A stretch of 64,000 bases of DNA, from assembly GCA_902547755.1 (NCBI GenBank), contig CACCPA010000004.1, positions 62,001 to 126,000 of the forward strand, in the 5' to 3' direction. The notes beneath the pieces were generated by a model, which ran no database searches, was not told the origin of the DNA, and worked only from the letters and a program-made list of their open reading frames with translations. Positions within the stretch are counted from its first letter, which is position 1. The number at the start of each line of letters is the position of its first letter. Shown in pieces: positions 42,002-50,811 of this stretch. This DNA is from Halieaceae bacterium (GTDB lineage Bacteria; Pseudomonadota; Gammaproteobacteria; Pseudomonadales; Halieaceae). Position numbers and translations under genes: made by a program.

Positions 42002-44569
42002 TTAGGATTTATGAGCCCGCTTTTGCGGGCTTTTTTGTGCGCATTCAATCGAGCGAAGTACCCGCTGTGATACAGCATGGGTTTCGATGTCGCGCGGCGT
42101 GAAGCGAACTGGCCGCCAAGTTTTTTCGGCATAGAGCTGGGTTTGATCATCGAAGTGTGGAGACTCCGGGTCGCCTGACTGTGAGTAGGACAGTATGGCC
42201 TCGGCCTCTGGGCCTGAGTCATTCCAGCCAAGCGTCATGAAAAAGCTGGAACCATGAACGACGTTGTAGCCTGATTTCGATAAGCTGTTGCTGTTCCCAG
42301 CAAACTCGTCGCTGCCCGTAAAGATGGGCGTTTCGGTTTGGTTGTTTCCCACGGTGGTACTCATTTGCAGGTTGGCAATGCCCTCGTGCCGGTTGCCGCC
42401 ATGAACCGGGTATTGACGCTCAGACCGGTGCCCTAGTTGCAGATTACCAAGCGCCGTATCGAGACCAATGTCCTCACCTTCAAGCAGTACTACCGCACGA
42501 GCGAGTCGGTCGAGCGCGAGTTCGGTATTAGCAAGTCCGGCGGGCGTGGTAGCGGCTTCCATGGGATTAAAGGGCTGTTGAAACAGTGATGAGCCAAGTG
42601 ACGTTTCGTCTGCGGGGTATTGCGTGATCCATTCTCTGAACAACACAGCACCGCGCGACTCGCTATTGAAGCGACGATCCCAGGCGGCGAGTACGTCACA
42701 GGCATCGGTCAGATCGATCGTGGTCTTATCAATGCTGCGCTGAGGCATTACATCACAGGCGGCGAGCAGCTCAGGCAGGAGCATGTCGGCGGTCAGGCTT
42801 TCATTGCTGAACAAGGCGGTCTGAATTTCGTCGCGCGTAAAGTTATCATCCTCTCCGGCGTGTCCGTACGGGCTATCAGGGCGCAGTAAGGCAATATTCA
42901 TGCGCGTGCGAAGGCTCCGGGGTGTCATGGTGGGGCCGTAGAGGGGTGACAGTGCCGTGGCTGGCTTGTCCGGATCACTGAGCCAGTAACTGTCATTCGC
43001 ATTGAAGACATACTGATTACTCTCGATGAGTGGCCGACGCTCAAATGGCTCGGTATGCGGCACCGGAGAACTTGTTTTTAGCCACTCATTACCTTGCTTG
43101 CTGCCATCGAGGATGACGAGTCCTCGCGAGAGGTAGAGATACTGAAGCTTAGGGACCGCTTTCAGGGTGTTATGCCAGCTGAGAATGGCCTCCTCGCTTA
43201 AGGCACCGACATTGGAATTATCAATGTAAACCGCGCGACCATCTGCTGAAGCCGCGATCGTGTTAACCCAAGGCATTGCATTGTAGGTGCGATGTGCCTC
43301 GATGAATTCATCCATGCTTTTCGCACTGCCCATGGCCTGCCATTGTGCGAAGGTATGAAGGTTTTCTGCGTTGGCATCTCGGACGGCAAACGCTGTGAGG
43401 GGGTCGTCTGTCAGTCCTGGCAGGGCCATCAATGGACCATAATGCGAGAACCAGACAGTATGTTTTTTGTTGCTCAGCCCTTCCTGGGTTTTTACATCAG
43501 CGCTCACTGTCATTGAGTTGAGTTCGCGCCATTCATTTTCCCACCGGTACTGCTGAGGATTGTCAGGATTGAGTGTGAGCTGATAGATCACGGTGCGCCT
43601 CGAGTTCGATACCGTATGTGACCAACCAACAGCTTCATTGAAGCCAATAGCGACGCCTGGTGTGCCGATTAAACCAGCACCATAGGCATCGTAGACGCCG
43701 GGGATCGTCAGGTGTTTCTCCCAGAATCGCGCAATGCCATACCAGGGGTAATGCGGGTTTGCTAGCAGCAGCCCCTTGCCGTTTTCTGACCGCTCGGAAG
43801 CAATCGCCCAGGCGTTAGAGCCCATATCGCTAAGCTTCATGTCCGTGAGCGTATCGCGTAGCGGTGGCGCCAACTCGAGCAGATCGATTGCAGCACTCAT
43901 CTCGGTCTGAGGGGCTGGTGGTGCCGCCGCTGTGATCGCCCCCGCAATTCGTGGCAAGGTGTAGACCAAGGTAACGTACTGAGCCATGAACTCCGTTGCC
44001 GTGACCGGTCGTACCCAGGTCGCTTCATCACACCATGAACCAAACTTGCCGGTGCGCTAATTAACAAACTGGTTATATCCGGCGGTGTAACCTTCAATCC
44101 ATTCTTTGATCTGACGTTCTTGTGCCGCAAGCGCCTCGCCGGGCTTTTCGGGGATGCCAAGTGCCTTAACGACAATATCTCCACTCAGATTTCGGTTGCG
44201 GGGTCCCGGACCAAAAATTGCGACGCTCTCACCGCGCGATTGCACCAGTGCCAGCGCCATATTGCAGACGTGATCTTCCGCTGCTGTATAGGCTTCTCCA
44301 AAAACTAGAGAACCCCAGGATTCAGCCGTGATGTGCGGAATGCCGTATTCGGTTTTTACCACGGTCGATTCATAGCGGTGTGACCTGTCAGTCTCCGATT
44401 GACTGCATCCAAGGCTGACCATCATTCCACTGGTCACAACGACCGCCAGGAACCGTTTGACCTTGCTAGTACGGGTGCTGCTTGTATTTTTGGTTAGTTT
44501 CTCGAGGGAGAGTGAGTATATGCGACATCTCTTATTTTCTTTGATGGTCGAACTACACGTTACTCGCAA
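42002..44569 (-). pseudogene. AHL acylase-like (PvdQ family) gene interrupted by an in-frame TAG
   Basis: Together the frame encodes about 855 residues of an Ntn-hydrolase of the penicillin/acyl-homoserine-lactone acylase family. The first part (44569 to 44057) has a signal sequence with a lipobox-like SLGC and the alpha-subunit start (YGIPHITAESWGSLVFGEAY...AEDHVCNM). It stops at TAG (44057-44059) after YNQFVN and continues in the same frame with RTGKFGSWCDEATWVRPVTATEFMAQY, which is normal alpha-subunit sequence. The autocatalytic Ser is in MGSNAWAIASERS, and LLANPHYPWYG and LTIPGVYDAYGAGL closely follow PvdQ. A CAG to TAG change would suffice. No luxI or luxR is in the window. Confidence 0.82.
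42015..42036. terminator. Intrinsic terminator at the end of the MFS gene
   Basis: A 6-bp stem (GCCCGC / GCGGGC) with a TTTT loop is followed by six T residues. It serves the MFS gene. On the reverse strand it lies inside the last codons of the acylase gene, so that gene has its 3' end embedded in the terminator. Confidence 0.8.
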
Positions 44570-44701
44570 AGTGGCAGATGACGCCAGTTAAGTTGCTGTT
44601 TTGTTATGCGACCGGGACCTGTTGATGATTAGCCTCGGGTAAAGCTATCTACATGCGCCAAGTGACGGCTGCTGACTGCGGCGCGGTCGCGTCTTCGTCA
44701 C

Positions 44702-45424
44702 TTACGCGATGGTGAATTCAATCGTCCCCAACGGCCCGTAACTGGCCTGGTAATGACCCGGATCAGCTTCCATCGCAGCTCCGTTGGTCCCAGCTAGCAG
44801 TACTCCCCCTTCGGGTATCGTAAACCCAAGCCTGTTCGCTTTATTTATACACCAATCAAGCGCTGGCTTTGGACCACCAAAAGAATCGAGGGGTGAGGTC
44901 GTGAGTATGATCTCACCGTCCCGGATCAATTTAATTTCAATGTCCGCAAGCGCAGTGAAGTCGAAGCTATCCCAAGCGTTCATCTCACCTAAAATAAATT
45001 GGTCTGCGCCCAAATTGCAGAGTGTCACGTTGCCGGGGGTCAAATCTTCAGGCCTAGAGAAGTCTAAGCGGACAAACTCCACGGCGGGGCCGATGCTGAT
45101 GGGGCTGCCATCACTGTTGAGCCGCATAGCCAGCTCACACTCGATACGACGACTGGCTGTGTGTGACAGTGTTGCCGCGTTCTCAGTTTCACTCTGTTGG
45201 TAAAGCAGGCCAAGTAAAGGCTCTTCCAGACCAAACAGTGCCTGGAGGTCGGTGTTGGTGACGCCAGCCTTAATCCCCGCCGACTGTTCACCGGAGATGA
45301 GGCTCGTCAGATGAGGGATGAGCGAGTAGGCCTCGGTGAGGGTAACGCCGGAGGGAAATTCAGGCCAGATTGACTTGGTCTTGATGGCATCCGCGAGCTG
45401 CGCGACAAACTTATCTGTACTCAT
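44702..45424 (-). CDS. 2-keto-4-pentenoate hydratase-family protein
   Basis: 240 residues, matching the fumarylacetoacetate hydrolase/MhpD superfamily at ECELAMRLNSDGSP (metal-binding Glu residues), GIKAGVTN and a C-terminal GGVLLAGTNGAAMEADPGHYQASYGPLGTIEFTI. MhpD/CatE-type hydratases add water to 2-hydroxy-dienoates in aromatic meta-cleavage. It is the last gene in the reverse-strand operon of GST, CoA-transferase, SDR, dioxygenase and hydratase. The operon as a whole suggests breakdown of an aromatic or unsaturated acid, but there is no ring-cleavage enzyme here. Confidence 0.8.
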   Translation of the reverse strand: MSTDKFVAQLADAIKTKSIWPEFPSGVTLTEAYSLIPHLTSLISGEQSAGIKAGVTNTDLQALFGLEEPLLGLLYQQSETENAATLSHTASRRIECELAMRLNSDGSPISIGPAVEFVRLDFSRPEDLTPGNVTLCNLGADQFILGEMNAWDSFDFTALADIEIKLIRDGEIILTTSPLDSFGGPKPALDWCINKANRLGFTIPEGGVLLAGTNGAAMEADPGHYQASYGPLGTIEFTIA

Positions 45425-45461
45425 CGTTCAGTATCCCCCCATCATGCGATTTTCTTATCGC

Positions 45462-46310
45462 TTACCACTGGGTGTCCGCAATGGTGACGCGATGCAGCCG
45501 TCGGTCGTAGCCGTCAAATCCGCCCGTTGCCGAGTGGAGGAGGGACCTATTGTCCCAGATCACCAGCATGTCTTTTTCCCATTTGTGGCGGTACTGGAAC
45601 TTCTCCTGCGTCTGATAGACATACAACTCCATAGCGAGGGCCTGTGAGTCCTCTAACGACATACCCTCAAAACTCTGTATGTAAGCAGCGGATGAAAACA
45701 GCGCTTTCGAGCCAGTCTCGTGGTGCTCCCGCACAAGTGGGTGTGGACAGGTTTCTCGTGCTTTTTCGCTTGGTTTGATCTGCATGCTGCGACCAGCTGC
45801 TTGATCGCCGTCACCGTAGGCGCCATCGGGGGCATAGCCGAGCGCAGCAGAGTGTATGGCAGTGAGGCTCTCAACTTTCTGGCGAAGCTCGTCGGACATT
45901 TCTTCGTAGGCTTTCACTTGGTCAGCAAACAAGGTGTCTCCACCGTGAGGTGGGATCGTGATACCAAACAGCGCTGTGCCTGCGGGTGGTACTGCCATAA
46001 AACTCCAGTCAGTATGGAAGATCTCGGCAAAAATGGGGGTCTTCTCGTCCGCATCGCGTTGAATCGCACAAATGTTGGGGTAGCCATCGATGTGGCCGAA
46101 AAATGGGTCTTCCCCGACTTCACCGAAATATTGTGCTACTCGTTCGAGGTCTTCTGGCGTGAGCGCTTGATTCGGTAGGGCGATGACCTTGTGCTCGAGC
46201 CACAGTTGTCTGAGTTCGGCGATCTGTGAGTCGGTGAGGTCTTGCCTGAGGTCGATGCCTTCGATGCGAGCGCCGCAGGCTTGTCCTGAGGGGGTGACGA
46301 TTAATGTCAT
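45462..46310 (-). CDS. TauD/TfdA-family Fe(II)/2OG dioxygenase
   Basis: 282 residues with the standard TauD iron triad start H99-T-D101 (FHTDWSF), GGDTLFADQ, and a distal WDNRSLLHSATGGFDGYDRRLHRVTI with the second His and the 2-oxoglutarate-binding Arg. It should hydroxylate an aliphatic or aryloxy acid, sulfonate or similar, releasing a leaving group in the TauD and TfdA manner. It lies between the hydratase (37 bp) and the SDR (40 bp) in the five-gene operon. Unlike the oxygenase at 16982 it has the usual HxD, so the two are distant relatives with different jobs. Confidence 0.85.
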   Translation of the reverse strand: MTLIVTPSGQACGARIEGIDLRQDLTDSQIAELRQLWLEHKVIALPNQALTPEDLERVAQYFGEVGEDPFFGHIDGYPNICAIQRDADEKTPIFAEIFHTDWSFMAVPPAGTALFGITIPPHGGDTLFADQVKAYEEMSDELRQKVESLTAIHSAALGYAPDGAYGDGDQAAGRSMQIKPSEKARETCPHPLVREHHETGSKALFSSAAYIQSFEGMSLEDSQALAMELYVYQTQEKFQYRHKWEKDMLVIWDNRSLLHSATGGFDGYDRRLHRVTIADTQW

Positions 46311-46350
46311 TCCGTGTTCTCCGCTAATTATTCTTTTGTTTCTTGTTAGA

Positions 46351-47118
46351 TCAAGGCGCGTGGTTCCACCATGCTAAATCTGAGTACGCCCTCAAATCCA
46401 GCTCGTGTGTCCACGCCGATCGGTGTTGATGAGCGATGTGGAAATAGGTCTCTGCCATTTCGATAGGCAGTATTAGGCCGTCATGCTCCTTGCCACGCGT
46501 CTCGCGCAATTTCTCGAACATCTCAGCACCCAGCATTTTTCCAAGCGTATCGGGTGCGTCGACGGCGCCATCGACGATGATGTGCGCAACATGAATTCCC
46601 TTGGATGCGTATTCCGCGTTTAAGGTTTGACAGAGCATGCGTCGGCCGCCCATGGCAGCCGCGTGTGAATGCTGCCCGGCGTTACCACGAACCGCAGCTG
46701 TGGCTGAGGTCACCAGAATGGTGCCTGTGCCGCGGGCTTCCATGGCTGGAAGCACCGCTTTGGCCAGTCGGAATAAGCCCATACAAGCCATTTTCCATCC
46801 CAGTTCAAAGGTTTTTAGTGCCGTGGTCTCGAGTGATCGGTTACCAATCTGCGCACCCAGGTTGAACAGCACTACCTCGATGGGGCCGATTTGCTCAACC
46901 TCTTCCACTAGTTTTTCGATGGCACCCTCTTCGACGGCGTTTAGCATGTGACCAGAAGCGGTTCCGCCATTCGATTCAATGCCATCAACGAGTTTTTGTA
47001 ATCCCTCAACGTCACTTCGACGACAGAGCGCGGCGTGATAGCCATTCGCGGCAAACTTCGTACCAACTGAGCCGCCAATGCCCGCGCCCGCGCCGATAAT
47101 CAAACATACTTTTTTCAT
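46351..47118 (-). CDS. SDR-fold protein lacking the usual catalytic Tyr/Lys
   Basis: 255 residues. The cofactor motif GAGAGIGGSVG is good and the fold is clearly SDR. The NNAG element reads NLGAQ, and where YxxxK is expected the sequence is GQHSHAAAMGGRRML (H150 to R160), so the catalytic Tyr and Lys are both absent. The Ser before it is kept (VTSATA). It could be a non-redox or altered-mechanism member, or a structural partner. It sits third in the catabolic operon, 18 bp after the CoA-transferase. Function is unknown. Confidence 0.75.
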   Translation of the reverse strand: MKKVCLIIGAGAGIGGSVGTKFAANGYHAALCRRSDVEGLQKLVDGIESNGGTASGHMLNAVEEGAIEKLVEEVEQIGPIEVVLFNLGAQIGNRSLETTALKTFELGWKMACMGLFRLAKAVLPAMEARGTGTILVTSATAAVRGNAGQHSHAAAMGGRRMLCQTLNAEYASKGIHVAHIIVDGAVDAPDTLGKMLGAEMFEKLRETRGKEHDGLILPIEMAETYFHIAHQHRSAWTHELDLRAYSDLAWWNHAP

Positions 47119-47136
47119 ATCATTATTCTCCGATGC

Positions 47137-48324
47137 TTAGTGGCCAATCTTAAGCCGACCGTTCTCGATGAGTAACTCGATGGTCTCTGCGTCATAGCCG
47201 AGTTCTGCGAGCAGACTTGGACCGTGCTCGCCAAGCTTTGGCGCAGGCCCTGCGATCTCGCTGGGTGTTTTGTCAAAACGTGCCGCCGGGCGTGCCTGAC
47301 GGACTTGACCGAATCCGTCGTGATCGGTCTTATCGATAGATTCATTAGCCAGGATCTGGTCGTGACCCATCAATTCCATGCGTGTAAGTAGTGGCGCGCA
47401 AGGGACCCCCTCGGTATCCAGTCGCTCGAGTACTTCATCGCTCGTCCATTTCTTGATTTCGCTTGCGGTGATTTTTTTGCGCTCTTCGACATTCACAAAT
47501 CGGTCGCTAGCGGTTTTGAAACGCGGGTCCTCAATGAGGTCTTCGCGATTGAGCGCCCGGCACATGCCCACCCACTCTTTGTCCGAGATGGCACCTGCGG
47601 TGATATGGCGGTCTTGGGTTTCGTAGATGAGGTCCTGAGTGCCCTGTAGTTTGGTCACGTCGAACTCCATGTCGCCATAGGTGAGTCCAGCCATTCCCTC
47701 GGGCCAGAAGAAGGACAGCATCGTCTCCAGCATTGACAAACGGATATGCTGTCCTTCTCCGGTTTTCTCCCGCACATAGAGCGCCGAGCTAATCGCCTGT
47801 GCCGCGGTCAGTGACGTCACCTTGTCAGCGAGAATGATGCGGAACATTTGTGGCCGCCCTGAAGCCCGATCCATTTGGATGTCGGTGGCGCCTGACAGTG
47901 CCTGAATGACGGGGTCATACACCCGCTTTTGCGAGTACGGGCCGCTTTCACCAAAGCCGCTGATCGAGACGTAGATCAGTTTTTTATTGATCTCTCGAAG
48001 GACATCCTCACCAAAGCCCATTCGCTCGATCGCGCCGGGGCGAAAGTTTTGAATGAAGACATCGGTGTCAGCCGCAAGTTCGAGGAGAATCTTTTTACCC
48101 TCTTCGGATTTAAGGTCCAAAGAAATCGACTCCTTGCCGCGATTGCACGAGTAAAAGGCGGGCGAGACATCGTTGTGCTTTCCACCAATGTGCCGCATTT
48201 GCTCGCCCACCAGAGGCTCTACTTTGATAACGCGAGCGCCCTGATCGGCCAACATCATGGCCGCCACGGGGCCCGAGACCATGCTGGTTAAATCAAGTAC
48301 TTTCAGTCCGTCTAAGGCGCCCAT
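47137..48324 (-). CDS. CaiB/BaiF family III CoA-transferase
   Basis: 395 residues with the family III hallmarks GLKVLDLTSMVSGPVAAMMLADQGARVIKVEP, RGKESISLDLKSEEGKK and DVFIQNFRPGAIERMG. It probably activates the operon's substrate by moving CoA from a donor thioester. Its ATG overlaps the TAA of the upstream GST gene by one base (TAATG), implying translational coupling. It is paralogous to the enzyme at 31370-32542 but not closely similar. Confidence 0.86.
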   Translation of the reverse strand: MGALDGLKVLDLTSMVSGPVAAMMLADQGARVIKVEPLVGEQMRHIGGKHNDVSPAFYSCNRGKESISLDLKSEEGKKILLELAADTDVFIQNFRPGAIERMGFGEDVLREINKKLIYVSISGFGESGPYSQKRVYDPVIQALSGATDIQMDRASGRPQMFRIILADKVTSLTAAQAISSALYVREKTGEGQHIRLSMLETMLSFFWPEGMAGLTYGDMEFDVTKLQGTQDLIYETQDRHITAGAISDKEWVGMCRALNREDLIEDPRFKTASDRFVNVEERKKITASEIKKWTSDEVLERLDTEGVPCAPLLTRMELMGHDQILANESIDKTDHDGFGQVRQARPAARFDKTPSEIAGPAPKLGEHGPSLLAELGYDAETIELLIENGRLKIGH

Positions 48325-48971
48325 TAGTTACCTCCAAAAAGGTCAGGATAGTTTAGTTTCATGGCTCGCATATACGCGGGGCGTTCAGCAATGTGAGCAT
48401 GATAGGCATGCAGGCTTTCGGGCAGAGCGACGTGGTAGGCGTTCGCCCAGTCAATGCACGAGATTAGGAAGAGGTCGGCAAGCCCAAATTGGTCACCGAC
48501 CAAATAAGGTCGCTTCTCCAGCAGCTGGCCTACGACTTCAAAGTGTTTCTCGGCATAGGCACGCGACGCGTTGACCGTCGTTTCAGACTCGCCGTAAATC
48601 ATGCCGAGATCGCCATGGCGACGCATCACATACAAGCTGGTCTCGTCTAACTCACCGTAAATGTAGCAGCACCATTCGTCTTCTTTTGCCTTGGTAACGA
48701 GGTCTTGTGGTGTGAGTACTCGCTCCGACGGATACTGATCTCGGAGGTAGCGACAGATCGCCAGACTCTCCGAGAGCTTTACGTCGCCGTCCTGCATAAA
48801 AGGAATCTTCTGTTTGCGATTCAGCTGCTGGTATTCGGGAGTTTGCGTCTCGCCGGTCCTCGGTCCTATGGGCTTGTGCTCGTAATGAATGCCCAGCTCT
48901 TCAGCCATCCACAGCGGTCGAAAGCTTCGCGGTGTGCTGGTCCCCCAGATGTTTATGCTTGGTGTGTCCAT
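48324..48971 (-). CDS. Glutathione S-transferase family protein
   Basis: About 215 residues from ATG at 48971; a second ATG at 49013 adds 14 residues, and the choice is uncertain. The N-terminal thioredoxin-like domain has TSTPRSFRPLWMAEELG, QKIPFMQDGD and LSESLAICRYL (the glutathione gamma-glutamyl site). The C-terminal helical domain has YLVGDQFGLADLFLISCIDW. It is first in the five-gene operon, and such GSTs often act as isomerases or remove a leaving group in aromatic catabolism. Gene end overlaps the CoA-transferase start by one base. Confidence 0.83.
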   Translation of the reverse strand: MDTPSINIWGTSTPRSFRPLWMAEELGIHYEHKPIGPRTGETQTPEYQQLNRKQKIPFMQDGDVKLSESLAICRYLRDQYPSERVLTPQDLVTKAKEDEWCCYIYGELDETSLYVMRRHGDLGMIYGESETTVNASRAYAEKHFEVVGQLLEKRPYLVGDQFGLADLFLISCIDWANAYHVALPESLHAYHAHIAERPAYMRAMKLNYPDLFGGN

Positions 48972-49012
48972 ACTGACCGTTGTCCCTTTATTTTTTTGTA
49001 CCGTAACAAGCA

Positions 49013-49024
49013 TTTAGTACTAAA
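49013..49024 (-). promoter_or_regulatory. Palindrome upstream of the catabolic operon
   Basis: A perfect 12-bp palindrome TTTAGTACTAAA lies about 42 bp upstream of the preferred GST start and next to a LysR-like remnant. It also fits the half-site size of TetR or MarR operators. Role is inferred from position. Confidence 0.4.
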
Positions 49025-49099
49025 ACTAATGCGTTGGTATCGCTGACTCTTCCATTAAAGGCCTTTTCTATGGATTAAAGGGCCGTCTTCGCTGCCTAG

Positions 49100-49258
49100 T
49101 TAAAGTTGGGGGACTTGATCGAGTTGCCGCTACCGATGTCTGTCGAGTGGAAGAGCGCGTTGCTCGTCAAGCGTGAAACCTACACAACACCGCTTGCGCG
49201 CCACCTGGTTGGCCTATTTGAAAACGTGGCAAAAGAGGTCAACGAATCGCTTGTGTAA
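49100..49258 (+). pseudogene. C-terminal remnant of a LysR-type regulator (probable)
   Basis: A 52-codon stretch is open from the stop at 49097 to TAA at 49256 and reads LIELPLPMSVEWKSALLV...TYTTPLARHLVGLFENV. The pattern (short strand with PLP, WKSALLVKR, then TPLARHLVGLF helix) looks like the last part of a LysR substrate-binding domain. There is no start codon with a ribosome site and no helix-turn-helix upstream. It lies divergent to the GST-led operon, exactly where a LysR regulator would normally sit. The similarity is judged by eye, so moderate confidence. Confidence 0.45.
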
Positions 49259-49843
49259 CTAAAGCTTCGCGGGCGCTCGGCGCTGACCAGTCAGTCCCTG
49301 CTCTCTTACGGCCGCGACAATGCTATCGATTTCACTTAAATCTGTGATGAGCTTTCCCAAAGTAAGCGTTTTTGTCTTGTAGTTAACAATGATTGGCACA
49401 ACAGGGGTTGATGCCGCTTTGGCAATGCGGGCGAAGCCTGCTCTTAACGTCCCGTCACTGTTACGGGTCCCCTCAGGTGCAATACCGAGCATGAGTGACG
49501 ACCGTGAGTGGAATTCGCTCGTCATTTTTTCGATCAGTCCTTGAGGCGATCGCCGGTCTACAGGTATACCGCCGACAGCTCTGAAGAAGAAGCCGTGCGG
49601 AAATTTAAAAAGTGTGTGCTTACCCATGTAGTTGAGCTTGAGACCCCATCCCCAGATGACAGACAGCGCCAAAATAAAATCAAAGTTCGAGCTGTGCGGC
49701 AGCGCCACAAGCACCAGTTTGGATTTATTGGGCAGGTTTCCCTCGAGCTTCCACCCAATAAGCTTGAAAACCGCGCGCCCGATGAGCGTGCGAATAGGGT
49801 GCTTTCGTTGAGGGATAGCGTCGCCGAGACGGGGCCACTTCAT
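49259..49843 (-). CDS. 1-acyl-glycerol-3-phosphate acyltransferase-like protein
   Basis: 194 residues with the acyltransferase motifs HSSNFD (HX4D catalytic dyad) near residue 50, GGIPVDRRSPQG, and PEGTRN for phosphate binding, then VVPIIVNY. This is the short PlsC-like group that acylates lysophosphatidic acid or other lipids at the inner membrane. The N-terminal part is slightly hydrophobic but no long anchor is seen. It converges on the LysR-like remnant, with stops adjacent. Confidence 0.8.
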   Translation of the reverse strand: MKWPRLGDAIPQRKHPIRTLIGRAVFKLIGWKLEGNLPNKSKLVLVALPHSSNFDFILALSVIWGWGLKLNYMGKHTLFKFPHGFFFRAVGGIPVDRRSPQGLIEKMTSEFHSRSSLMLGIAPEGTRNSDGTLRAGFARIAKAASTPVVPIIVNYKTKTLTLGKLITDLSEIDSIVAAVREQGLTGQRRAPAKL

Positions 49844-50052
49844 TATTTTTATTTACATCGCTTTGTCTGAGGTCAGCAGTATCATTATTTTTTTCTTGGG
49901 TGAAAAGTAAATTTTATGTGGTGTTAGGCGATTACCTTATCCATGCTCTACTGATTGGGTCGTCTAGGATCGATGAACACCAAAATGACCCAGTAAGAAT
50001 AAGACCTAATAAGAATAAACAGTCATCGTATGAAAGCACCAAGGGGTGAGTT

Positions 50053-50811
50053 ATGAAGACAGCATTTATCACCGGCGCTGCCCAAGGTATTGGACTGGCC
50101 ATTGCAAGGCGGTTCGCCCGTCAGGGTTATCAGGTAGGTTTGTTTGATACAAATGTAGAGCGTTGTCAGGCGTTGCTGTGTGAACCGGATTTCCAAAACG
50201 CCATTGCCGGTTATTGTGATGTTAGGGATAGGGCTTCCATCGAAGAGGCTATTGCCATTTTTTCGCAGGCGACGAGTGGGAGGCTCGACGTGCTCGTTAA
50301 CAACGCGGGCGTTCTGACTGGCGGCGAGTTGATGTCGCAATCGGAGAGTCAGATTCGCGCGATGGTCGATGTCAACGTGACGGGGCTTACCATGGTCTCT
50401 TATGCGGCGCATCCTCTCCTGCAAGCCACCGACGGGGCCATGGTGATTAATCTGTGTTCCGCATCGAGTATCCACGGTATCCCTCTGTTAGCTGTTTACA
50501 GTGCGACCAAGTTCTATGTGGATGGCTTCACTCAGGCGCTGAATATTGAATGGGAAGATGACGATATTTATGTGACCTGCATTAAGCCGCCTGTCATTGA
50601 CACTGAAATGGGACGCTCGCTAGATCCTCGGCACATCGAGAATATGAAGTGGGAGATGAAGCCCGACGATGTGGCCTCTGCAGTCTATGGCTTGACCCAG
50701 CGTCGCGAGCTTCATCATGTCTTGGGCTCATCAACCCGACGATGGCACCGATTGAGCCGACTCTTTGGGATGGGCGTCAGTCGATGGTTAACCCGCCGAC
50801 TGGTCGGATAA
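50053..50811 (+). CDS. Short-chain dehydrogenase/reductase
   Basis: 252 residues with classical SDR elements: TGAAQGIG cofactor loop, NNAG, catalytic Ser in NLCSASS, and YSATK. It lacks a signal peptide. The closest type is the general NAD(P)-dependent alcohol/ketone reductase group; substrate cannot be assigned. A GGGGTGAG ribosome site precedes the ATG. Its 3' end overlaps the convergent esterase gene by 24 bp. Confidence 0.84.
   Translation: MKTAFITGAAQGIGLAIARRFARQGYQVGLFDTNVERCQALLCEPDFQNAIAGYCDVRDRASIEEAIAIFSQATSGRLDVLVNNAGVLTGGELMSQSESQIRAMVDVNVTGLTMVSYAAHPLLQATDGAMVINLCSASSIHGIPLLAVYSATKFYVDGFTQALNIEWEDDDIYVTCIKPPVIDTEMGRSLDPRHIENMKWEMKPDDVASAVYGLTQRRELHHVLGSSTRRWHRLSRLFGMGVSRWLTRRLVG

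Noticed and set aside
10676-44569. Reassignment of TAG to an amino acid in this genome
   Set aside because: Several intact genes end at TAG in the expected place (for example 29204 and 30401), and reading through would extend them abnormally. The third interruption is TAA.
42002-44569. A quorum-sensing cluster around the acylase
   Set aside because: No luxI-, luxR- or other signal-related gene is found in the window; the acylase stands alone.
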